DNA of 64,000 nucleotides from Zygnema circumcarinatum (lineage: Eukaryota > Streptophyta > Zygnematophyceae > Zygnematales > Zygnemataceae), in contig CM074814.1 of assembly GCA_037447605.1 (NCBI GenBank), positions 1 to 64,000 of the forward strand, given 5' to 3'. The position numbers and the translations under genes are program-made. Positions 32,058 through 42,407 of this stretch are shown piece by piece. The notes beneath the pieces are model-generated. The model was given only the letters and a program-made list of their open reading frames with translations, ran no database searches and was not told the DNA's origin. How positions within the stretch are numbered: position 1 is the first letter of the stretch; the number at the start of each line of letters is the position of its first letter.

Positions 32058-35000
32058 CTAGTCCACCCGCGCGGCCTCCCCCACCTCCGCCGCCATGCGG
32101 TCGTACCAGGGCCCTATGGCCGTGTTCGCGGCCATGTCTTGGCCGGCCCGCAGCGGCCGGATGGCCCGCAGCACGCCGAACACCGCCAGGTCCGCCAGGT
32201 TCGGCTTCTCGCCCCCTGTACGGCCACCCGCCGGCAGCAGGCTCAGCTCAACAAGGATTTTAGGGCAGTCTCCTTTAAGATGGAGCCAGCATCATCAACA
32301 TACGTGACCAGGAGAAAACCGGTCAACCACCGGTGGCCAAATAAGCGAGCGCTTAGATTCACAGACTGAGGCAACAGTGAGATAAATGAGCGTTAAAGAC
32401 CCGCCCATCAGAAGCGGGATGGTGGGATTCCTTCTTTGATGCAAGACTGGAGGCTGAGCCCATAGTTTCATCGACTAAGAGTTCAGAAACCCCCTTAACT
32501 CAGGAAAGGGAATTGCATGTTGTTCTCAGGACAAACCGAAGTGACTCGAACGGAGCGAGTTCAAAACTGGGCTGCAACTTACCAAGGAAGTTCCGTCCCT
32601 GAAGAGCCTCAACCCACTCCTCCGCTGCTGCGTAGAGGGAGGCGCGGGGATCCTCAATATTGTGCCGCTTCTTCAAACGCTTTGAAATAAAGTACATGGC
32701 GGTGGCGCCGGCATACTTCGCCATAGCCCTCTCCATGCCTGAGAACTTGCCTGCACTCCAACCGCAAAAACATTGCAGCCCAGTTCTAAAAGCTAAGGCC
32801 ATCTTCACTGATCAGTCCTAGCAGGTCCAAAGCAGGAAATGGAGGGACATGTCAAATGATACACTCAATTGTATCGTAGAAAATGGAAGGCAATCCAGAA
32901 CGCAAGCACCACGAACAGACGTTGAAAATCACTCCACGGATTATCAGCGAAGGCAAGCTGAGAGTAGCAGCTGCCTCGCAGAGTGGTCTGGCAGCTATTC
33001 AACACTCCGACTACTTCCAAACACGAACCAGAACCTACCGTTGGTGGTAATGTAGTCGAATGCCTCAATGGCCTCTGAAGGTGTTCGATAAATGTTGGGG
33101 GACAGCATGTGGACAAGATGCTCGTCAACCCACCTGTAGCAAAACACAGGCACAGGCACAGGCCCCCGTCGAAACCTATTAGAACGTGGAGGATATCAAA
33201 AGCTACTTCGAACACGAGTTGAGTGGATTGTTTGGTGGACAGCAAGTATGCCCCTTTAATCTGCCCTTGATTGCTTTGCATTCTTCCTGCCTCCAAAGCA
33301 AAGCTGGTGGCTTTCATTTGGAGCCAGAATAAGTATAACACCTTTCGTAGAAACCAATACGTTGGAAACATGATTTTGAGGTGGATTTATTAGTGTCTCA
33401 AAATGCAAGGAAAAGACTTCAAAAAACAAAAAACATAAACATAAACGGCTCATACAGAACAGCTGTTGGTGTAATCTGCGCCCTCGCTAAGTGGTTGCTG
33501 TACTCGTGTACGCTACATATTGGATTACAGTTCAATTAGGTGTCATGTCCTTCACCCATAATGCATGTTCAGGAGACTTTCAACTAAAAACTATCTAAAA
33601 ACTATCCAATAGTCGCAAATTTGCCGCATGCAAAAAGGATGTCTGTTCTGATCTGAAACCGTAAGTCAGCCAATGATACAGTCCCTGGCTTCCACAGGCA
33701 GAGGAGGGCGGTGAAAAGGTAGGTTTACCGATTGCAGGTATGGCGAGGCAATACAGAGTACCATGCACGTTCTAGTAGACCAATGGTAAATCAGTCATGA
33801 GCCAACACTAGAATGAGCGATTACCGGAAGGCTTTGGCATACAATACCTGCGCCATCGGCTCTCTTCAGTTTCATCTTGTCCGACAACATCTTCCGCCTT
33901 TCGCTGGTTAAAGCGGCTCTCAAGTGTTGTGATTATGGCTGCAGATACCGGCACAGACTTAGAGCTGTTACTTCACATTTCATTCCTCATGATGATGGAG
34001 CGAACAGCAAAATAACTGCTGCTGCAATTGCCTAAAGCAGTAATGAGCATCTTACTCCCCGTCATACACAATGCCTCACGAGAGGGCCTTGCAAAAAATT
34101 ACACAAACACACAAGACAAACCTGTCGAGTCATTGAGCTGCTCTTTTCCCACAAGTAGCACGGGGACTTTCTTGTAGTCCGACCATTTGAGCTCCTTCTT
34201 ATTGAGAGGATTTACTTCCACGACTCGATACGGGATGTCGTGATAGTCCAAATAAGCTGCTTGCAACACGAGACCAATGGACGGATCAAACGCGGATGGA
34301 CACCGTCAGCCTCCCTAAGGAGACCGCCTCTTGCCAAAACACGGAAACCAATCCTATCTCAAATAATTATGATTATTATTATTTTTTAATTCTATTTTTT
34401 CCCAGCAGTTCAAGTTGAATGATGCCGTCAAGTATAATTATGAAACACTACTTCCAAAAACAACGAGGCCCGCATAAGCACGACATCAACGAATCCAAAC
34501 CACCTCCCAAGGCAAAAAGTTACGACAAAAAATGCGATGGTACAATAGCGAAGTCTTTATCCTCAAAAGCAAGTTACAGATATGCAGGTGAACCTGGGTG
34601 GTAGAAAGGCGATCTGGGATTAAAAGACGATTGCTTGGACTGTTTCAATGGGGATAGAAGGAAGTAGCATGCTCTAGATTCAAAATGTGATAGTGCTTGA
34701 GTTCAGAAACTGCTCGAGCATATGAGCGAAGGATGGGTTGACTGGATGACCGTGAAGACAGACAAACCAAATCGAATGACATTGTATCCTATAAAAAATA
34801 AAAAAATGTTTGGGGCTTCCATAATTAAATACGGACAGCGAAAAATTCAGACCATTTACAGCGCTTGTAAGTTGGGCTGTGCCGCAGAACGCCATTGTGG
34901 ACGACTAGCAACATTGGTACCACATTTGCAAGCCAGTGGAGAGGAGACGCCAACATCCCACGCCTCTGCAAATCCCGCAATCGCCTTTTGCCCATGTTCG

Positions 35001-35632
35001 TTACCTTTGACTTTGTTGCAAAAAGGACAGGCTTCGTATTGATACAACACAACGTCATCCGGCGTCACTGGCAGCTTTTCTTTAGCTTCAACTCCCGCAA
35101 GCGTTGAAAGCGCGCAAACGTGAACCGTGCCGGCCAAAAGCCAGCTCAAGCTTCTCCCTGACGCCCTGGCGCCATCGGAACTGCTTCCGACCAAATACGG
35201 GCCCCCTTTCTGATTTTCCGCCGACGCCTCTACAAACTTCTGAGCGCAAGCCGCAAGTGACGCAGGTGGACATGCCGTTTGCGACTGATATCGAAAAAAC
35301 ACTGATCTGGTGGGCGGAGGGAACGATGTTGCGTTCGTTGCGGAGATAGATAGTGAAGGGGTAGCAGGAGCCTGTTCAGAGACCACTAGTGAGGAGGTCG
35401 AAAGGAAGGGGAGAAGAATAGAGGAGGTAGGCAGTGGCAAAATGGGTGAGAATTTCGGGCAAGAAGCATTGAAGCTATATGCAGAGGACGGTGTGGATTG
35501 AGGGAGGGCGCGGCCGTTCTGTCCGATGGAAGCCACAGGAAAAGCCGGGGCAGGGCCTGCAGGAGGCGGGGGCGTGCGCGTGAGGAGGGCGCAGAGGCGG
35601 CGCAGCGCACGGCCCTGCGCGAGCGGAGCCAT
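32058..35632 (-). CDS. Microsomal prostaglandin E synthase 2-like glutathione S-transferase family protein
   Basis: Six exons in phase: 35005-35632, 34122-34256, 33848-33938, 33039-33133, 32583-32750, 32058-32215; 424 residues. The first 190 residues are a long Ser/Pro/Ala-rich presequence, probably for an organelle. A glutaredoxin-like domain follows with VVLYQYEACPFCNKVKAYLD (CPFC at about 202-205) and VVEVNPLNKKELKWSDYKKV. The helical GST-C part has WVDEHLVHMLSPNIYRTPSE, FDYITTNGKFS, MAKYAGATAMYFISKRLKKR and NLADLAVFGVLRAIRPLRAG. This is the conserved eukaryotic mPGES-2 family. In plants its physiological substrate is unknown, so prostaglandin synthesis should not be assumed. An in-frame ATG 33 codons upstream (35731) is an alternative start. 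It is divergent from PDCD5. Confidence 0.93.
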
Positions 35633-36046
35633 AGCCGCGGCCACGGCGGTCTTCCTCGCCCGCTCGCTCTCACGCGCTCGGCAGTCGGCAGCCTTCGGCT
35701 TTAGCGCCCACGGCCTGTTTGAAAACTGCATCGTATCGTATCGCCTGCGAATCGAGCAGCCCCGGGGAAGCGGAGAGCGCGCGCTGAGGGGAAGTGCGCC
35801 CTTCGCTGCGAGCTCTGCCCTCCGCCCTCAGCTCGCTCGCAGCAGCAGCAGCAGCAGGAGCAGCAGGAGCAGCAGGAGAGCAGGAGCAGCAGGAGCAGCA
35901 GGAGCAGCGCTGGACACCCCGCGCTGCCTACCGGCTGACGGCTCTCGTTCGCGAGGCTGCCTGCCCTTTGTCCGATCTGCCTCTGTCTCAGCGCGCCTCC
36001 CCGGCCCTGCCGCATCTGTCCCGCTGCCTCCCGGAACTCTATTACC
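35633..36046. promoter_or_regulatory. Bidirectional promoter between PGES2-like and PDCD5 genes
   Basis: 414 bases separate the two start codons. The middle (about 35839-35910) is a CAG/GAGCAG trinucleotide-type repeat, which will be in the 5' leader of PDCD5 or the shared promoter. ATCGTATCGTATCG lies at 35731-35744. Confidence 0.45.
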
Positions 36047-38978
36047 ATGGTGACTCGCTTGGAGGACCTCGTCGCCCAGGGCTGCACGCAAATGTCTTGC
36101 TTATTCAGCACTCCGGCTGGTTTCCCCATAATTCTGAGTAGTTGTTTCACTTCGTTTCCAATCACAGGCGGATCCTGAACTTGAGGCCATCCGGCAACGT
36201 CGGATGCGGGAGCTGATGGGTGCGCAGGGCGCACCTGCAGGGGTAATTATACTCACGCTGAAGCCTGCCCGTGCAAACTGGTTTGCATTTCACTGACTAG
36301 AAATAACCAAGTAAAGCCGTGAGTTTGCGTGATTATAAAATACACAGAAAGCAACCAGACGTATCCATACGTATTTCATATTCGATGAAATTTATGGACA
36401 GACGAAGTGTTGAGCTGAGCATCTTGACCCTGAATACGCGAGCGAGACAAGGGGTTATGAGACCAGGGGTCTCAAGATTATGAGGCATACGTTTCTTTAG
36501 GTTTCAACTCACTGGAAAGATATGAACGGGCAAGGCGTTGCGCATGAATTAGTCTGGCATTGTATCTGACTCGTGAAGTCACCGTCCTGCTTCCTTTGCT
36601 CTCTGATAAAATTACAAATCGAAGTCTCCACGTACCTAATCATAGCTTGCTCATGCTTGCAAAGCTAACTGAACCTATTTAGAGCCACCCGTATTTTTAG
36701 CTGAATTCCCCAAGTGTTGATTGCGATAGGTCTATGTATTCGGCTGTGTGCCTTCGATTGAATATCCCTTTTTTCTTAAGCTATATGTTGTTAATCCTTG
36801 GTTAAAAGGGCGCATTGAGAAAGGCCTGTCTCCGTACACATTGCTTCGGATGAAGCCTTGCACATTAGCTATGTAAGGCATCTTGTCAGCCTTGGATGAG
36901 CTGAGGAACCATGAAGCTGCTTTTGTTGTTTACTTGTCACGACGCTGTCAGCATATGTGGGACGAAGAAAAAGTCGCAGAACAGATGTGCATCTCCCGCT
37001 AGAGCCGGAGCTCTTGCATTTAGGCATTCGGCGTTTTGACTTGTTCGTGGAGGTAGCAACGACTAACTCAATTTTGAACAACTTGGGCCTATCTTGAAAA
37101 TTGATTACTTCTCAGTTGCCTATGTTTCTCTCCTAGCTTTAATCCTGCAGCCACTTCTGCGTTTGATCAAGTCATGATGACACGCAGTGGTTTCAAGGAA
37201 CATCAAAATGTATCATCAACAGCATCGGCCTTAGCCTCATTCCCGGCATTGCCGAGGCTTGAGCTCACCCACAAGTGCCTGTGGTGCCTTGCAGGCTGGA
37301 GGTGCCCCTCAGTCTGCTGACCAACAACGGGCACAGGAGGACCAGAAACGGTAGGGACAAGATGGCACTGCTACCTCCTAGAGTCACCTTCTTTTGATGG
37401 CTGAAATACTTAAATAGCCTCTAGGTACCAATTGTCGATAACAAGCGGAAAAGTCTGAATTCTACGCATTCTTAGTCAGAGGACTACGCGCTTCGTTATG
37501 TGGGCTTTTTTTCAGTTCTGTTCTTGGTTGGTTTGACTGTTCAATGTAGCAATGGAACTCCATTCTGGTCCATGGGGAATTCTTACTTGTGCGAACTCTC
37601 TATTGAGAAGGCAAGGACTATCAGGCTGATGGGAAAGTCCCGTCGAAGAATGGTCTCCCCGTGTGCTGCAGAGAAGAGCATGACATGGGCGGGCGTCGCT
37701 CATGGATTTCGTGGTTCTGCGGAGGGGGCATCGCAGGGAGGCGGAGGAGAGAAGGGCCATGATGCTCGCAAGGTCGCTCACTCCGGAAGCTCGAGAACGC
37801 TGTAAGGAGCTGTTGCAAGGACCTGTACCTTGGATTATCCTCACTGTTGGCGATGGGAGGGGAGAGGGGAAAAGTGCATGAGTATGTGCGTGAACCAATC
37901 CACACCCAGGAGTTCGTCTTATCACTGGGGGTGGTGTTGGAAGGGAAGGAAACAGATTCGGAAGGCAGTGCTGATGGATTTGGGGCTTGATGTGAGGTTG
38001 AGATCGTGGCGTATGGTCTGGAGATTTGCCGGGTATGCTGACCTAGCTTGCGCAGTGGTGGCAGCAAAACTTCAAAATCGTGTATGTGGAAGATTTTGAG
38101 CTGCGGTAAAAGTTAGAGAGTATGTGGGCAAGTCTGGTCTACCATTGGCTGCAGTGCTTCTTGTCGACACATCTGCGATGGAGACAATGCGTGGTCCATG
38201 TAGACATGTTAGCGTGTGTGTCGAGGTTTCCTCCAAATTGCGCTGAGGTTACATGTATATTCATAGCCAGGCCTTGAACCTCAGTTGGGTTGATTTCTTC
38301 CAGTGGCAAGAATTGCTCTGGTGAAGCCAGAGAAGGCTCGAGGAGTAGAGGACATTATTTTGAGGGGCGTCCAGATCGGCCAGATTACAGAAAAGGTGCA
38401 CTGCACGTTCTTTGTGTCTCGTCAATCCTTTCTCTTCAGGACATTCTAGATTTAGCGAACGGTGCCAAGAATTACTAGATTTTATTTGTTTCGTTTTTTC
38501 CGTTTATTCTGATTGCTCATACATGTGAGGATGTAGATCGTTCGCATCCTGCTCTCATCTTCCCGTTTGCTGTTTTTGTCGTTCATTTCCCCCAGTTGAG
38601 TGAGGAGCGCCTCATAGGGATCTTGGAGCAGATCAACGAGCAGACGCAGAAGAGCACCAGAGTGACGGTGCGTCGCCATTCTCTTTTCTTCGCCCCTCTC
38701 CCGCTGTTGGTAAAGGTGAATCGCAAATGTAGGCTGTCTAGCTTGAGAGCATGTGGGTTTTTAGGGTTTTTAGAGCATGTGCATTCCCAGAGACCTTATA
38801 AGTGACGGTTCGGAACTATGTCCCGTCTTTTTGCATTGTCAGACATCTGCTGGTTACAGACAATCGCAGTACAGAGAGCGCCTGCTGCTGTGGGTTGGCC
38901 TTTCTTGACCTATTGGGGAACTGTGGTTGTGGACATCAGATTCAAAGACGAAGATCCACTTTCGATGACGAGGACTGA
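36047..38978 (+). CDS. PDCD5-like DNA-binding protein (TFAR19 family)
   Basis: PDCD5 is a small conserved helical protein of archaea and eukaryotes. In animals it binds Tip60 and the CCT chaperonin; the plant role is little known. Seven exons in phase: 36047-36049, 36168-36242, 37295-37350, 37737-37801, 38304-38395, 38596-38667, 38940-38978; 133 residues, the normal family size. The sequence gives ADPELEAIRQRRMRELMGAQ, REAEERRAMMLARSLTPEAR, LARIALVKPEKARGVEDIIL, LSEERLIGILEQINEQTQ and the basic-acidic tail IQRRRSTFDDED. The first coding exon is just the ATG (CCATG|GTGACT), so the start codon is split from the body by a 118-base intron. That start is inferred from the family's MADPELEAIR N-terminus. 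Exons are tiny and the introns long (up to about 1 kb). Confidence 0.93.
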
Positions 38979-39968
38979 AGTTAGTGCGCGCTGTGGAATG
39001 TAATTTGTCAGTTGACAGGCTGACAAAGAACTTTCCGAAGATGATAGGTGGCAGCATGGCAAGCGATGGTAGATATCGTGGGCAGTAATGCCAAGGATGG
39101 TTTGCATCTTCCGAATGTACAAAGAACGGCTCTGCCTGTCATGCGGCTGCTTGATTTTCATCGTGCTGACGCCATGCCGTGCCCATTCCTTAACTTCGTG
39201 AATGTGGCGAGTGGAAGAGTCATATCAACTGTCAAAACTTTGTACATCCCACAGTTCTACTGCTTTTTCGCATTACGGCTCGGCTCGGGGATGATACGTC
39301 CGGCGCTAGTAAGTGGGGAACGTGGGAACTTTCAGTCCGGTCGCAACTTCCCCACGGCCGCTGGAAGTGGAGGGGGGTGGCTCTAGAAGTGTGGCTGCTC
39401 GCCACTTGAGCGAGCGGGCCGCACTCATGCAGGGCTGAAGAGCCTCGCAACCGGCACCAAGCTGGCAAGCTGCAACTGTTTTTCATGCGCATGCCTTCGG
39501 CAACCAAACACATCAGTGGCACAAATCAGGCAGAATTTTAGAACTGAGAAAGGTCGTGAACATTCCCTTTTGCAAAAGCAAGTGGGAAGGAGAAGAAACC
39601 AACTCAGCGTTGGCATGCGTATATAGTTGAGCGCACAGGGATGTGCGTCGAACACGTGCTTGTAAATTGTGTTAAGGGGCTGTAACTGCCACTGCCTAAC
39701 TGCATACTTGTACTCATACTCGTAGTGTGTACTCGTGCCTTTCACCTATTTTATTACGCTGTACATCGGCCCAACAGCTAGCTTGTTTATTCACCGCAAA
39801 CAAAATCTATACACTTGTGAACCAGCTATTTACAGGCAGACAACTTGCTAGTCCCAGCTATGTACAAGACATATACCCCTTAGTGCCACACCAATCTCCA
39901 TCTATCTACACAGAAAGAATTATGTACGGTTGCGAGCACACGGATCCCTTCATTTCCTCAGCTTGCGG
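38979..39968. other. Intergenic, convergent 3' ends
   Basis: Between the PDCD5 (+) and STAY-GREEN (-) stops. No gene, repeat or RNA gene supported. Confidence 0.5.
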
Positions 39969-41631
39969 TCACTCCCTACTGCTGCTGCTGCAGCCATCGG
40001 CTTCGTCGTCTGCGAAGATGGGGCGGGGAATAATGGCGCCCGTGGCCGGCGACACTTTGCTCGGCCACGAGGCCCCCCCCTCCGCCTCTGCGGATTCCAG
40101 GTCGTGCATCACCGCCTCCAGCGCCTCCTTCGCAGATCCCATCCCCTTCTGCACGACTCACAGCCCACACCCGCATCACTCGTCACCGCTCTCTCAAAAG
40201 TGATGAAAGCTGAACAATTGGGGGCAGAACAGCAAATTCATCTCTCCCTCCTGCTCCCAAAAAGCAGTACATCAACATCATCTCCAGGCCAGCAGTTAGC
40301 AGCTGTGAATACTTTCAAATCATCCGCAACCTCTTCTCAAGACTCTGAGAAGCACTACCTGCGCAGCAGTAGCCAGCGGGCCCCAGCACTCCCTGCGGTT
40401 GAATTCTGCGATGTTCGAGTGGAAGTGCACCCAGACCGGTGCAAGCTCCAAATCTGCATCTCATCTCACACTCCAGCACCCACTTCTGTCACTTTTGCGC
40501 CATCACCTTTACAGCGACGACCAAATAGCCTCCTCACACAAGGCCAAGCAGCAGGCAGCACGAAGAGCGAAGCGGCAGGGCAGGCTGCACCGACCGGGGT
40601 GCTTGGAGAAGAGCGTGCGGTCGCCATGGCGGAAGGCCTCGAGCACGACGGGCAGCTCCTTGCGGAAGATCCAAAAGCGCAGCCGCGCGATGGCGTTGAG
40701 CAGGAGGTGGCCGCCGCTGATGTGGCAGTGCACGTGCAGCGCCATGGTCTCCGGCCCTCGCCCGCTCCGCCACACGGCCAGGACCTCGTCGCGCTGCAGC
40801 CGCGAGTACCACCCGCCGAACTGCGCCCCACCAGAATCGTCAATATTAGAGGCAAACAGCACTGCTCGCAAGCTCGCCAGAGGATTGGAGAGGCAGAGAT
40901 CATGAGGAGAGCGGGAAACATGAAGCACACCTGCGCTTTGTTGAATTCCCGAGCCACTGCCAGCGTAAGCTTAGAAGTGACATCGGAGTGTGTGAGAGTG
41001 TAGGTACGAGGGCCCTGCAAGTCATCGCGCGGATGCCGATCTTCCTCCACGTTGAGGAACAGCACGCGCAGCTTGTGCGCCTCGAAGATGGCGGGGCCGA
41101 ACAGGCGAGCCTGCACACAGGTCACGAGTAACCAGCTGCTCATATAACTTCGCGCGAGGAAATCCGCCACACACCTTGCAGATTATCAATCATGGAAGCT
41201 TGGCATTCCGACAATTTCATATTATCCATTTACTTTTTCTGGGTCTTGGACGAGGCGAGGCTAGCACAGAGGCGTCAGCATTCGATCCAGACCTGGATTC
41301 CAGCTTTGCCAGTCCTCGCCAAATTTCCTTCCCTTGTCCCTTTGCGCAGCCCACATCCAGATCGCCCTCCCGGCCCTTCCTCTTCCAGAGACGCTCCTCC
41401 TTCCCCACCTGAGCGGTAGATCCGCCACATGCTCCCGCAGCTCCACGCGAGAGGCTCCCCACCTCCCTCTTTCAGAGCCTCCGAGTGGCTCACGCATCCT
41501 CCCCTCCTCAGAGAGGCAGAGAGAGAAGGAACAGGGCAGCCTCCACTCTCGTCCACAGCCCTCTCCCGCACTGCTCCCACCCCTCTCGCCACCGCAGCAG
41601 CCCTCAGACTGTGGCATCCTGCTGCCGCCAT
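39969..41631 (-). CDS. SGR: STAY-GREEN magnesium dechelatase
   Basis: Removes Mg2+ from chlorophyll a to give pheophytin a, the committed step of chlorophyll breakdown, in the plastid. Exons 41293-41631, 40931-41110, 40595-40820, 40359-40453, 39969-40148 join in phase; 339 residues. Exons 2-4 are plainly SGR: ARLFGPAIFEAHKLRVLFLN, RTYTLTHSDVTSKLTLAVAR, WYSRLQRDEVLAVW, ALHVHCHISGGHLLLNAIAR, KELPVVLEAFRHGD, VWVHFHSNIAEFNRRECWGP. Exon 1 is less certain: it is a plausible transit peptide (MAAAGCHSLRAAAVARG) chosen because its CAG|GTCTGG donor keeps phase. The C-terminus (SPATGAIIPRPIFADDEADG) lacks the cysteine-rich motif of land-plant SGR1/2, so by that feature it resembles SGRL. Divergent from the Rieske oxygenase gene. 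Confidence 0.93.
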
Positions 41632-42407
41632 GGCTACACCCCTTCAGCGGCACCCCGGGTTCCTCCCTCCCCGTCTCCCCCCCGAGCTAAACAGGCTCCT
41701 CCAGATGAATCGCCCTGCGCTGGCCGGCCAAGAGCAGCATCATCTACGGGAAGCGCGCCACTCCCTATCTCCCTCCCCTCCCTTTCCGCGGCCAATCAAA
41801 GCCTTTTTCTCTCCCTCTCTCCCTTTCTCCGGTGCGGCGCAGCAGAGGGGGGCCCTGCCCTGTTGCCCTGCCCGGCGCGGCGCATGGGGGCCGCCCAGCG
41901 GCCAGTTGCCGTGCGCCACGTGACAAATGCTCCGCCGTCCTGGGAGGTCATGCGCCACGTGTGCGCCGCCGCGTGGAAAGCGTAGGGAGCGAATCAGATC
42001 CGCCGGCGCACGTGCGGAGGGGAAGGGAGACAGGCAGCGCTCGACGTGGCGGGCTGCACACCGTCCGATGTTTTCACGGACGGCGATGACGCCGCCAGCG
42101 AGGTGAGACCCGCCGCCAGCCGCGTGGAGAGCCCCATGCCCGTCACGTGGGCGAGTGGCCTTTGCCCGCGTGGCGGCGGCCGCCTCGGGCGGGGGGCGCC
42201 GACGGAACGCTGACGTGGACGGACGGATTCGCATGGAGCGGGGAGGCCGCGGGGGGAGGCGGGGAGGCCGCAAGGCCGCCACGTGGCCGCCTCGATGCCG
42301 CCGAGGGGCGCTCGCCGGACGGACGTACGGACGGAGCTGGCGCGGGTTAGGGGAGGGAGGGAGGCTGAGGCGGAGGGAGGGAGCGATCTGCGCGATCCGC
42401 CATAGCC
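41632..42407. promoter_or_regulatory. Bidirectional promoter of SGR and the Rieske oxygenase with five G-boxes
   Basis: Five perfect CACGTG palindromes lie at 41917-41922, 41956-41961, 42009-42014, 42144-42149 and 42280-42285. About 0.2 would be expected by chance in this length at equal base use. G-boxes bind bZIP and bHLH (PIF-type) factors that control SGR and chlorophyll breakdown genes in land plants. Additional GACGT and GTACGG motifs are at about 42215 and 42324. Confidence 0.6.

Noticed and set aside
32058-35632. A simple glutaredoxin
   Set aside because: CPFC is followed by a full GST-C-like helical domain with the mPGES-2 motifs.
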